A stretch of DNA of 64,000 nucleotides, from assembly GCF_003633685.1 (NCBI RefSeq), contig NZ_RBKT01000001.1, forward strand, positions 3,596,001 to 3,660,000. The letters run 5' to 3'. Under the pieces are notes generated by a model. That model was not told the origin of the DNA. It made no database searches and saw only the letters and a list, made by a program, of their open reading frames with translations. A program made the translations under genes and the position numbers. Shown here one piece after another: positions 1 through 6,940 of the stretch. Every line of letters begins with the position of its first letter. Positions within the stretch are counted from its first letter, which is position 1. Source of the DNA: Micromonospora pisi. Lineage in GTDB: Bacteria > Actinomycetota > Actinomycetes > Mycobacteriales > Micromonosporaceae.

Positions 1-510
1 CAGGATGGTCTTACCGGAGCCGGGCGCGCCGAGGACGACCAGCCGTCCGGACGGGATGCGCCCGAAGACGTCGACTATCTCGCCGAGCTGGCTGGCCAGT
101 GCCAGCGGCCCCGGCTCGGTGCCGGGCGGGGCCCGGTGGATGTTGGACCAGTGGTCGACCAGTTGTTCGTCGGCGAGGCGCCACCGTACGGCGAGCGGGA
201 ACGGGTCGTTGACCTGGCGCTGCTCCTCCTCGCGCCGCCAGACCGCCCCGACGGCGCCGGCGAGCTTGGCCACCGCGTCGTCGGGTGGGACCGGGCGCCC
301 CAACGGTCGGGTCTGCTCGTCGGCACGGGCCCGGTTGCCTTCGAGCACGGCGACCGCGACCAGCAGGAGGACGACCGTCGCCCAGGTCCACGGCTTCCAC
401 GCGGACGGCACCTCCACGGTGCCGGTGGCGAGGTTCCCGGTCAGGCCGAGCAGCGTCGCGGGCAGCGCGACGATGGTGAGGAGCGCCGGTCGCCCCCGCC
501 GCCATCTCAT
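1..510 (-). CDS. NACHT-type P-loop NTPase, membrane-anchored (N-terminal part only)
   Basis: Leftward gene cut by the window edge; about 170 codons are visible. ATG at 510 is preceded by a GAGGGG ribosome site about ten bases away. The protein opens MRWRRGRPALLTIVALPA, with two hydrophobic segments near residues 8-28 and 40-58, then a charged linker containing DPFPLAVRW, and reaches the Walker A motif LVVLGAPGSGKTIL exactly at the edge. This two-helix plus linker plus P-loop layout is typical of actinobacterial NACHT proteins, a STAND-ATPase group whose members include regulators and antiphage sensors. Walker B and any sensor repeats lie outside the window, so the exact class is inferred from the N-terminus alone. 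Confidence 0.7.
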   Translation of the reverse strand, partial: MRWRRGRPALLTIVALPATLLGLTGNLATGTVEVPSAWKPWTWATVVLLLVAVAVLEGNRARADEQTRPLGRPVPPDDAVAKLAGAVGAVWRREEEQRQVNDPFPLAVRWRLADEQLVDHWSNIHRAPPGTEPGPLALASQLGEIVDVFGRIPSGRLVVLGAPGSGKTIL

Positions 511-539
511 GACGTACGCACCCCTCGCGATCCAGTGGA

Positions 540-1580
540 TTGCACACCCGCGCGGACCGCACCGACCGGCCGGTCGCGCAGAGGTGTGGGTACGAAGATA
601 CGAGCGTTGTCGATGCCCCGACACCACTAAAGTGGACAGAGATTTGGTGGTCGCGGCTTCACGTTCCGCACACCCGGACCGCCCCGAGACCTGATCGGTG
701 TCCCCGGCTCCGACGATCGGCGTACGACGAACCACATCATTCGCGCGCAGCCACCAACAATGACGTACATCGACGGACGGAGCGGCTCGTAACCCTCAAC
801 CATCATCGCCAGGGAGACGGCGAACCGCTGGTGCTGATCCACGGGATCGGCAGCGACTGGCGCATGTGGCAGCCGGTCCTGCCCCGGCTCGCCCCGACGC
901 GCGACACGATCGCGCTCGACCTGCCCGGTTACGGCGACTCGCCGCGTACGGGCATGGGGGCACGGTCGGGGATCGGGGCGCTCGCGGACGTGGTCGAGGG
1001 GTTCCTCGACCAGTTCGGGTTACCCACCGCGCACCTGGCGGGCAACTCGATGGGCGGCTGGGTGGCGCTCGAACTCGCCCGGCGGGGGCGGGCCCGTACC
1101 GCCACGCTGCTCTCCCCGGCCGGTTTCTACAACAATCCCGAGGGCGTTTTCGTACGCGCGTCGCTGCTGTTCAGCGCGCGGATCTCCCGCCGGCTGGCGC
1201 CCGACGCCGAGCGGGTGACGGCGAGCCGGCTGCGGCGTACGGTCCTGTTCGCGCAGTTCATGGGGCGTCCGTGGCGGCTGCCGGCGCACCACGCCGCGCA
1301 CATGATGCGGGTCTTCGCCTCGGCCCCCGGGTTCGACGCCGACCTGGCCGCCATCACGGAATTCCGGTTCGCCGGCCCCCTGGCCCTGGCCGACGTCCCG
1401 GTCACGATCGGCTGGGGAAGTCGTGACCGGCTCCTGCTGCCGTGGCAGGGTCGTCGGGCGGTCCGCGCCCTCCCCGGTTCCCGGCTGGTGCCGCTGCCCG
1501 GAGTCGGCCACGTCCCGACCCACGACGACCCGGAACTCGTCGCCGACCTGCTCCTCGAAGGCAGCACAACGACGGGCTGA
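540..1580 (+). CDS. alpha/beta-fold hydrolase
   Basis: The conserved protein starts near 786 (RLVTLNHHRQGDGEPLVLIHG) and carries the alpha/beta hydrolase signature: oxyanion HGIGSDWRMW, nucleophile elbow GNSMGGW, acid in WGSRDRLLLP and catalytic His in GVGHVPTHD. It is about 265 residues from that point, a normal size. No ATG or GTG occurs in frame between the TTG at 540 and position 828. A GGACGGAG sequence sits at 775-782, correctly placed for a start at 786, but that codon is CTC. Coordinates therefore give the open frame from TTG 540; the true start is uncertain and may be non-canonical or mutated. The substrate cannot be told from sequence. Confidence 0.75.
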   Translation: MHTRADRTDRPVAQRCGYEDTSVVDAPTPLKWTEIWWSRLHVPHTRTAPRPDRCPRLRRSAYDEPHHSRAATNNDVHRRTERLVTLNHHRQGDGEPLVLIHGIGSDWRMWQPVLPRLAPTRDTIALDLPGYGDSPRTGMGARSGIGALADVVEGFLDQFGLPTAHLAGNSMGGWVALELARRGRARTATLLSPAGFYNNPEGVFVRASLLFSARISRRLAPDAERVTASRLRRTVLFAQFMGRPWRLPAHHAAHMMRVFASAPGFDADLAAITEFRFAGPLALADVPVTIGWGSRDRLLLPWQGRRAVRALPGSRLVPLPGVGHVPTHDDPELVADLLLEGSTTTG

Positions 1581-1632
1581 GCCGGGCCCGCCGGGGCTAC
1601 TTGCCCGCAGGATCGGCTGGCGGACGGGGCGG

Positions 1633-2568
1633 CTACAGGTCGGACGGGTCGGTGTTGGCGCCGCAGAGCAGCACCGCGACCCGCTCACCCGGCTCCGGCC
1701 GGTAGGCGCCGGAGGCGAGCGCCGCGTACGCGGCGGAGGCGCCGTACTCGACCCCGATCCGCCACCGGTCCCAGAGCTGACGTCGGGCGGCGACCAGGTC
1801 GTCGTCGGCGACCAGGACCGCGCGTACGCCGGTCCGGACGGCGACCGCGTACGCGATCTCGCCGATCCGGCGGGCGCCGAGCGAGTCCGCGGCGATCCCC
1901 GACACCGGTACGTCGACCGGCCCACCCTCGGCGAGCGCGGTGTGCAGGGTGGGGATGGTGACCGGTTCGACCCCGACGACCCGGGCCACGCCCTCGGCGG
2001 CGGCGGCGATGCCGGCCATCAGCCCGCCCCCGCCGACCGCGACGACGATGGTGTCGACCGCTCCGTCGAGCTGTTCGATCAGCTCGCTGCCGGCGGTGCC
2101 CGCACCCGCGACGATTTCCGGCTGGTCGTAGGCGTGGCAGTAGACCGCCCCGGTCTCGGCGACCGCCCTGAGTGCCGCCTCGTACGCCTCGGCGTACTCG
2201 TTGCCGTGCTGGACCACGGTGGCGCCGTACGACCTGAGCTTCGCCACCTTCACCGCCGGGGCGGTCAGCGGCACGAACACCGTCGCCGGTACGCCGAACG
2301 CCCGCGCCGCGTACGCGTTCGCCAGGCCGGCGTTGCCCCCGGAGGCGACCACGATCCCGACCGCCGGGTCGAGTTCACCGGACTCGCGGGCCGACAGCAG
2401 CCGGTTCACCGCGCCCCGAGCCTTGAAGGTGCCGGTGTGCTGCATGAACTCGCACTTGAACCAGCCCGGTCCGCCCCGTCCGTCCGGATCCATCTCGAAC
2501 ACGGGAGTACGCCGGACGTGCCCGGCGATCCGTACGGCAGCCGCGTCAACATCAGCCCGGGTGATCAC
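1633..2568 (-). CDS. threonine/serine dehydratase-like PLP enzyme
   Basis: A fold-type II PLP enzyme of about 311 residues. The PLP lysine lies in GTFKARGAV; ASGGNAG binds substrate and phosphate, and VGGGGLMAG is the glycine loop holding the cofactor phosphate. Family members deaminate L-threonine or L-serine to 2-oxo acids plus ammonia. It lacks the C-terminal ACT regulatory domain, so it resembles catabolic or PdxB-like dehydratases rather than allosteric IlvA. The GTG at 2568 (MITRADVDAAAVRI) is chosen because GAGGAGG lies 7-9 bases upstream; an ATG at 2610 in the same frame would add 14 unconserved residues. An imperfect long inverted repeat lies immediately upstream. Confidence 0.85.
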   Translation of the reverse strand: MITRADVDAAAVRIAGHVRRTPVFEMDPDGRGGPGWFKCEFMQHTGTFKARGAVNRLLSARESGELDPAVGIVVASGGNAGLANAYAARAFGVPATVFVPLTAPAVKVAKLRSYGATVVQHGNEYAEAYEAALRAVAETGAVYCHAYDQPEIVAGAGTAGSELIEQLDGAVDTIVVAVGGGGLMAGIAAAAEGVARVVGVEPVTIPTLHTALAEGGPVDVPVSGIAADSLGARRIGEIAYAVAVRTGVRAVLVADDDLVAARRQLWDRWRIGVEYGASAAYAALASGAYRPEPGERVAVLLCGANTDPSDL

Positions 2569-2610
2569 GTTCGGTCGCCTCCTCGTCGGAACGCCACTTG
2601 TCGTTGCCAT

Positions 2611-2671
2611 GATCGTCAGTTGCTCAGCCGCCCGACCCGCCGTACGGGAGGCTGCTCAGCAACTGACGATC
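2611..2671. repeat. 22-bp near-perfect inverted repeat upstream of the dehydratase
   Basis: The left arm at 2611-2632 begins GATCGTCAGTTGCTCAGC and its reverse complement recurs at 2650-2671 with two mismatches, around a 17-base spacer. It lies 40-100 bases upstream of the dehydratase start. It is too long for a simple repressor site; an operator pair, a transcript hairpin or a mobile palindrome are all possible. Confidence 0.7.
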
Positions 2672-2705
2672 ACCGAACCCAGCAGGACATCAGACCGTAA
2701 AACGA

Positions 2706-2744
2706 TCAAGGGCGGGTTCCCGGCATCCGAGAACTCGCCCTTGC
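2706..2744 (-). terminator. hairpin after tRNA-Ala
   Basis: On the minus strand, just 3' of the tRNA, AAGGGCG-GTTC pairs with GAAC-CGCCCTT across a short loop, followed by a weak T-rich stretch (GATCGTTTTAC). Position and shape fit a rho-independent terminator for the tRNA. Confidence 0.6.
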
Positions 2745-2756
2745 ACTGCTGTTTCT

Positions 2757-2833
2757 TGGTGGAGTTGAGGGGATTCGAACCCCTGACCCCCTCGATGCGA
2801 ACGAGGTGCGCTACCAGGCTGCGCCACAACCCC
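2757..2833 (-). tRNA. tRNA-Ala (anticodon CGC)
   Basis: The reverse complement folds as a standard cloverleaf: acceptor GGGGTTG with CAACTCC, D arm GCGCAGCCTGGTAGCGC, anticodon stem CCTCG/CGAGG around loop TTCGCAT, and T arm with GTTCGAATC. The anticodon at loop positions 3-5 is CGC, reading alanine GCG. The 3' CCA is genome-encoded (2757-2759). The GCG codon is heavily used throughout the window, so the isoacceptor suits the genome. Confidence 0.95.
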
Positions 2834-2913
2834 TCGCCCGACTCGCGCCGGACGATCGACCCGCCGTCCGAATCTCAACGGCGAACCGGCGCCAAGGCTA
2901 ACAGGTGCGGCAC

Positions 2914-2937
2914 CCGGGGGGCGAATCCGCCCCCCGG
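2914..2937 (-). terminator. strong GC hairpin downstream of sepX
   Basis: CCGGGGGGCG and CGCCCCCCGG form a perfect 10-bp stem with loop AATC, between the end of the leftward sepX gene and the tRNA. It has no U-tract, as is common for high-GC actinobacterial terminators. The rest of 2834-3022 shows nothing else. Confidence 0.5.
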
Positions 2938-3022
2938 CGCGGCGGCTCCGAGCCGGGCCCGGCCCGGCCGGTTCCGACCCCCTCCGCCGGCGCGAAGACC
3001 GCTCGGTTGCCTCGAAGACCGC

Positions 3023-3832
3023 TCAGGCGGAGTGGGAACCGCGACCGGCCTCGTACGGGCGACCGCGCAGGCCGCCCGAGCGGCGGTAGGAGACCGAACC
3101 CCGGGTCCGCCCACCGCTGGCCGCCGCCGGCAGGTCGTCCGGCCGGTCGAGGCCCATCGCGGCGCGCCGTACCGCCTCGCGCTGGGCGGCCAGCCGGCGC
3201 TGCGCCTCCCGGCGGGCCGCCGCGCGGCGGGCCTGCTCCCGGCGTACCTCGGCCTGCCGGGCGGCCAGCCAGGCGGCCTCCCGGGCCTGCATCCGCCGGC
3301 GTCGGCGGTCGACGATGGCCCGGTTGCGCAGGTGTACGACGTACGCGACAAGCAGGGTGCCGGTGACCGCGAAGCTGATCCAGAAGCCGGGGCTGACCGT
3401 GATCACGCCGACCAGCTCGGCCAGGTTGAGCAGGAGCAGTGCGGCGAAGACCCGGCGGCGCCGGTAGACGGCCGGGGTGTGCCGGCGGGGCGGCGGACGA
3501 CGACGCGCCCGCGCCCCGGAGCGGGGTACGGCGCGCAGCCGGCTCGCCCGGCGACCGGTCGCGGGCGGGGCGGAGACGGGGTCGGGCATGCCGTAGACCG
3601 GGTTGTCCGCCCGCGACTCACCGCGCAGAGTAACCGTGAGGACACGGGACGGGTTCACGGGCTGTCGTCCCGGGACAGTGCGGCGTCGTCGGCGGCGCTG
3701 CAACACCCGCGCCGTCGACTGCGCCCGCTCCGCCACCAGCCGCTCCGTGGCGTCGTACCGGCGAACCAGCGCTGGCGCGAAGGCGAGCAGACCGGCGGCG
3801 GCGAGGACGGCGAGGAGCACCGAGGCCGGCAC
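3023..3832 (-). CDS. sepX: SepX/GlpR-like divisome membrane protein
   Basis: About 269 residues. An N-terminal transmembrane helix (PASVLLAVLAAAGLLAFAP) is followed by the short motif VRRYDATERL, a basic linker (RRRRRR near residue 45), two adjacent helices (FAALLLLNLAELVGVITV and ISFAVTGTLLVAYVV), then a long Arg/Ala-rich, probably coiled-coil C-terminus. This architecture and its place behind galU-moeA-rimJ match the SepX (formerly GlpR) family, septal proteins of Streptomyces; Mycobacterium Rv0996 holds the same position. GTG 3832 is preferred over 3850 because GGGAGGGG precedes it by about five bases. The family call rests mainly on synteny and topology. Confidence 0.75.
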   Translation of the reverse strand: MPASVLLAVLAAAGLLAFAPALVRRYDATERLVAERAQSTARVLQRRRRRRTVPGRQPVNPSRVLTVTLRGESRADNPVYGMPDPVSAPPATGRRASRLRAVPRSGARARRRPPPRRHTPAVYRRRRVFAALLLLNLAELVGVITVSPGFWISFAVTGTLLVAYVVHLRNRAIVDRRRRRMQAREAAWLAARQAEVRREQARRAAARREAQRRLAAQREAVRRAAMGLDRPDDLPAAASGGRTRGSVSYRRSGGLRGRPYEAGRGSHSA

Positions 3833-4005
3833 CCTCACCCCTCCCGTCACCCAAGTCGGGCAACCGTGACCGTGGCCGGACGACCCACCGAAGCAGCAGG
3901 GCCATCACAACCACCGGACGGTTACCGCACATCCAGTTACTTCAGGTTACGGGCGGTACACCAGGATCAACGCGCGCCGCGCCGATCACGTCGAGTCACA
4001 GATGA

Positions 4006-4647
4006 TCAAGAAGAGACGGTACGGAGCCGGTGCCAGCGGGCCAGCAGGCCCCCCTCGGCCGCGACCTCCTCGCTGGTCATGGCGTACCCGATGTGGTCCC
4101 GCCAGGCGCCGTCGATGTGCATGTAGCGCGGGTGGTACGACTCCTCACGGAAACCGAGCTTCTCCACCACCCGACGCGAGGGGCCGTTCTCCGGCCGGAT
4201 GTTGACCTCGATCCGGTGCAGCCCACCCGGGCCGAACGCGTGGTCGGCGACGAGCGCCAACGCGGTCGGCATCAGGCCCCGCCCGGCGACCCGCGCATCG
4301 ATCCAGTAGCCGACGTACGCGGAGCAGAACGCCCGCCGCACGATGTTGCCCAGGTTGATGTGCCCGACCAGCCGTTCCCGACCGTGTTCACGCAGGCAGA
4401 TCGCGAACGGCATGCTCTCGCCGCGCCGCGCCGACCGGCGCTGGTCACGGTGGACGAAGCGGAACGCGGTCGGCGAGTTGAGTTCGTCCCACCCGCCGGC
4501 CGGCGCGGTCTCCCAGGGGGCCAACCACGCCCGGTTGGCGCGACGCACCTCGGACCAGGCGACCGCGTCCGTCCGCTTGTACGGGCGCAGCAGCACCGGA
4601 CCGTCGATGAGCGCCACCGGCCAGCCCGGTGTCCCGACCAGACTCAT
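4006..4647 (-). CDS. rimJ: GNAT N-acetyltransferase, RimJ type
   Basis: 213 residues with the RimJ/RimL layout: substrate-side start LLRPYKRTDAVAWSEVRR, the acetyl-CoA pyrophosphate loop ARVAGRGLMPTALAL near residues 120-135, and the late motif ENGPSRRVVEKLGF. Family members acetylate protein N-termini, classically ribosomal protein S5; the target here is unknown. ATG 4647 overlaps the moeA stop by four bases, implying translational coupling. It keeps the galU-moeA-rimJ-sepX order seen in mycobacteria and Streptomyces. Confidence 0.85.
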   Translation of the reverse strand: MSLVGTPGWPVALIDGPVLLRPYKRTDAVAWSEVRRANRAWLAPWETAPAGGWDELNSPTAFRFVHRDQRRSARRGESMPFAICLREHGRERLVGHINLGNIVRRAFCSAYVGYWIDARVAGRGLMPTALALVADHAFGPGGLHRIEVNIRPENGPSRRVVEKLGFREESYHPRYMHIDGAWRDHIGYAMTSEEVAAEGGLLARWHRLRTVSS

Positions 4648-5972
4648 CGGCGCCGGTCCAGCAGCAGCACGTCCACGGTGGAGCCGGCCGCCGCCGTGGT
4701 CACCCGCTCGCCGAGCACCAGCAGGCCGTTCGCCTCGGCCAGGCCGGCGAGGGTGTGCGGACCCCCCCGCAACGGCTGCACGGTGTAACCACCGCCGCGC
4801 CGCTCGGCCACGTGCGCGGGACGGAACTCACGCAGCCCACCGGGGGACGAGACGGTCTCCAGCAGATGGGCACGCACACTCGGCCGGAACACCGGCTCGG
4901 CGCCAGCGAGCAGCTGGATCGCCGGGCGGGCCAGCATCTCGAAGCCGATCAACGCGGCACCGGGTTCACCGGGCAGACAGACCACCGGAACCTCCTCGGC
5001 ACCGACCGTACCGAATCCGAGGGCACTTCCGGGGTACAGGGCCACCTCGGTGAAGGCCACCGGCCCGGCCCGGCCGCCGTCCCGGCGGGAGAGGATCCGC
5101 CGCACCATGTCCCCCGGTCCGGTGCCGGTGCCACCGGTGGTGATGATCAGATCGGCCCGCAGGGTCTGGTCCTCCAGCAGCCCACGCAGCCCCTCGGGAT
5201 CGTCGTCGCAGATCCCGACCCGGTACGCGAGCGCCCCCACCTCGGCGGCGGCTGCGGTCAACGCGTGCGAGTTGGTGTCCACCACCTGACCGGGCTGGCT
5301 GCCCCGGCCCACCTCGACCAGTTCGTCACCGGTCGCCACGATCACCACCCGGGGACTGGGCCGGACCACCACGTGTCCGATACCGGTGGCGGCGAAGACC
5401 GCGACCAGCGCCGGGGAGACGTACGCGCCGGAACGGGCGAGCAGCGTGCCGGCCTGCAACTCCTCACCGGCGCGACGCAGGCCGTACCCGCGTTTCGGCA
5501 CCCGGAAGATCTCCACCGCGGCCATGCCCTGATCGGTCCACTCCACCGGAACGACCACGTCGGCGGCGACCGGCAGCGGCGACCCGGCCGCCACCGAGAA
5601 GCACGAGCCCGGGGTGAGCCGGACCGGACGCCAACTCGCCGCGCCGAGGTCACCGACCACGTTGAGCCGTACCGGGCGGGTGTCGCCGGGACGGCGGCCG
5701 GTGGAGGCACCGCTGCCGGACGAGGCGAATCCACCCCGTCCGGCACCGGCCAGGTCGTCCCAGCGGGCCGCGTACCCGTCGATCGCGGCCTGGTCGAACG
5801 CCGGGTACGCGTGCGGCGCGACCACGTCCTCGGCGAGGACGTTGCCGTACGCCTGGGTCAGGTCGAGGTCGAGCGGAGGCAGCGCCCGCAACCTGCGCAG
5901 CGTGCTGCCCAGGTAGTCGGCGAGCGGCGTCAGCTCGTTAGCGGCCGCCTCGGCATCGGCCGTGGCTGTCAT
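4644..5972 (-). CDS. moeA: molybdopterin molybdotransferase MoeA
   Basis: About 442 residues. MoeA inserts molybdate into adenylylated molybdopterin, the last step of Mo-cofactor synthesis. The N-terminal MoeA motif appears as AFDQAAIDGYA, and the MoaB/Mog-like domain has TTGGTGTGPGD. The usual LPGNPVSA segment reads LPGEPGAA, so two normally conserved positions differ; this may be usual for actinobacterial MoeA1-type paralogues, and full activity is not assured. The start at 5972 overlaps the galU stop (ATGA), whereas an ATG/GTG farther upstream would run into galU. Confidence 0.88.
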   Translation of the reverse strand: MTATADAEAAANELTPLADYLGSTLRRLRALPPLDLDLTQAYGNVLAEDVVAPHAYPAFDQAAIDGYAARWDDLAGAGRGGFASSGSGASTGRRPGDTRPVRLNVVGDLGAASWRPVRLTPGSCFSVAAGSPLPVAADVVVPVEWTDQGMAAVEIFRVPKRGYGLRRAGEELQAGTLLARSGAYVSPALVAVFAATGIGHVVVRPSPRVVIVATGDELVEVGRGSQPGQVVDTNSHALTAAAAEVGALAYRVGICDDDPEGLRGLLEDQTLRADLIITTGGTGTGPGDMVRRILSRRDGGRAGPVAFTEVALYPGSALGFGTVGAEEVPVVCLPGEPGAALIGFEMLARPAIQLLAGAEPVFRPSVRAHLLETVSSPGGLREFRPAHVAERRGGGYTVQPLRGGPHTLAGLAEANGLLVLGERVTTAAAGSTVDVLLLDRRR

Positions 5973-6931
5973 GTATTGCGCCCGCCGAACTGCTCGGAGC
6001 CGACGAAGTCGGCCAACCACTGCCGGAACTCCGCGCCCAGGTCGTCACGCTGGGAGGCGAGCTGCACCACCGCCTGGAGGTAACCCAGCGGCATGCCGGT
6101 GTCGAACCGGGTACCTCGGTAGACGATCGCGTGCACGGGGGTCCCCTCGTCCAGCAGGGTCGCCATCGCGTCGGTCAGCTGGATCTCACCGCCGCTGCCC
6201 GGCCCGGTACGCCGGATCGCCTCGAAGATCTTGCCAGGCAGGATGTACCGACCGAGGACGGCGAGGTTGCTCGGCGCGTCGGCCGGCTCCGGCTTCTCCA
6301 CCAGCCCGGTCACCCGGACCACCTCACCGATGTCGGTCAGCTCCGGCTCGGCCGGCGCCACCGAGGCGATGCCGTAACGCTTGGTCTCCTCCGGAGAGAC
6401 CTCCATGAAGGCGAGCACGATCCCGTTGGTCCGGGCCTGGAGTTCGAGCATCGCCGGCAGCAGCGGCTCGCTCAGGTCGACGAACTCGTCACCGAGCAGC
6501 ACGGCGAACGGCGCGTCGGTGCCGACGTGCGACTCGGCGCAGCCGACCGCGTGACCGAGCCCGAGCGGCTCGTGCTGCCGGGAGGTGAAGATCTCGACCA
6601 GCTCACTCGGCCTGCGTACCGCTTCGAGCCGCTTCTGGTCGCCCTTCTTCTCCAGGTGGGCCTCAAGCGACGGCGAGCGGTCGAAGTGATCCACCATGGA
6701 GGTCTTGCCCCGGCCGGTCACCAGCAGGACATCACGGATACCGGCGGCGGCGGCCTCCTCGATGATGTATTGCAGGACCGGGCGGTCGACCACCGGCAGC
6801 AGTTCCTTGGGAACCGCCTTGGTCGCGGGCAGGAAGCGGGTGGCCAGACCGGCGGCGGGGATCACTGCCTTGACCGCTCGTCCGGGGGTCGCATTGGAGG
6901 TGGTTCCTGGGGACGCAGAATGCTCCGACAT
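5969..6931 (-). CDS. galU: UTP-glucose-1-phosphate uridylyltransferase
   Basis: 320 residues. The nucleotide-binding start is AVIPAAGLATRFLPATKAVPKE; PVVDRPVLQYIIEEA, GLGHAVGCAE and LLGDEFVD follow, all standard for bacterial GalU. The enzyme makes UDP-glucose from UTP and glucose-1-phosphate for envelope glycans and trehalose or glycogen-type polymers. The gene starts nine bases after the diguanylate cyclase stop and overlaps moeA by four bases, so one transcript probably carries all five genes. A 20-residue Ser/Thr/Pro N-terminal extension precedes the core. Confidence 0.95.
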   Translation of the reverse strand: MSEHSASPGTTSNATPGRAVKAVIPAAGLATRFLPATKAVPKELLPVVDRPVLQYIIEEAAAAGIRDVLLVTGRGKTSMVDHFDRSPSLEAHLEKKGDQKRLEAVRRPSELVEIFTSRQHEPLGLGHAVGCAESHVGTDAPFAVLLGDEFVDLSEPLLPAMLELQARTNGIVLAFMEVSPEETKRYGIASVAPAEPELTDIGEVVRVTGLVEKPEPADAPSNLAVLGRYILPGKIFEAIRRTGPGSGGEIQLTDAMATLLDEGTPVHAIVYRGTRFDTGMPLGYLQAVVQLASQRDDLGAEFRQWLADFVGSEQFGGRNT

Positions 6932-6940
6932 TCCGCGAGA

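Noticed and set aside
5-694. Plus-strand frame opposite the NACHT gene
   Set aside because: The reverse strand encodes two helices and a perfect Walker A, so the plus frame is a shadow.
2201-4126. 641-codon plus-strand frame across the tRNA and sepX
   Set aside because: Reads through a tRNA and antisense to sepX and the dehydratase; no coherent domains.
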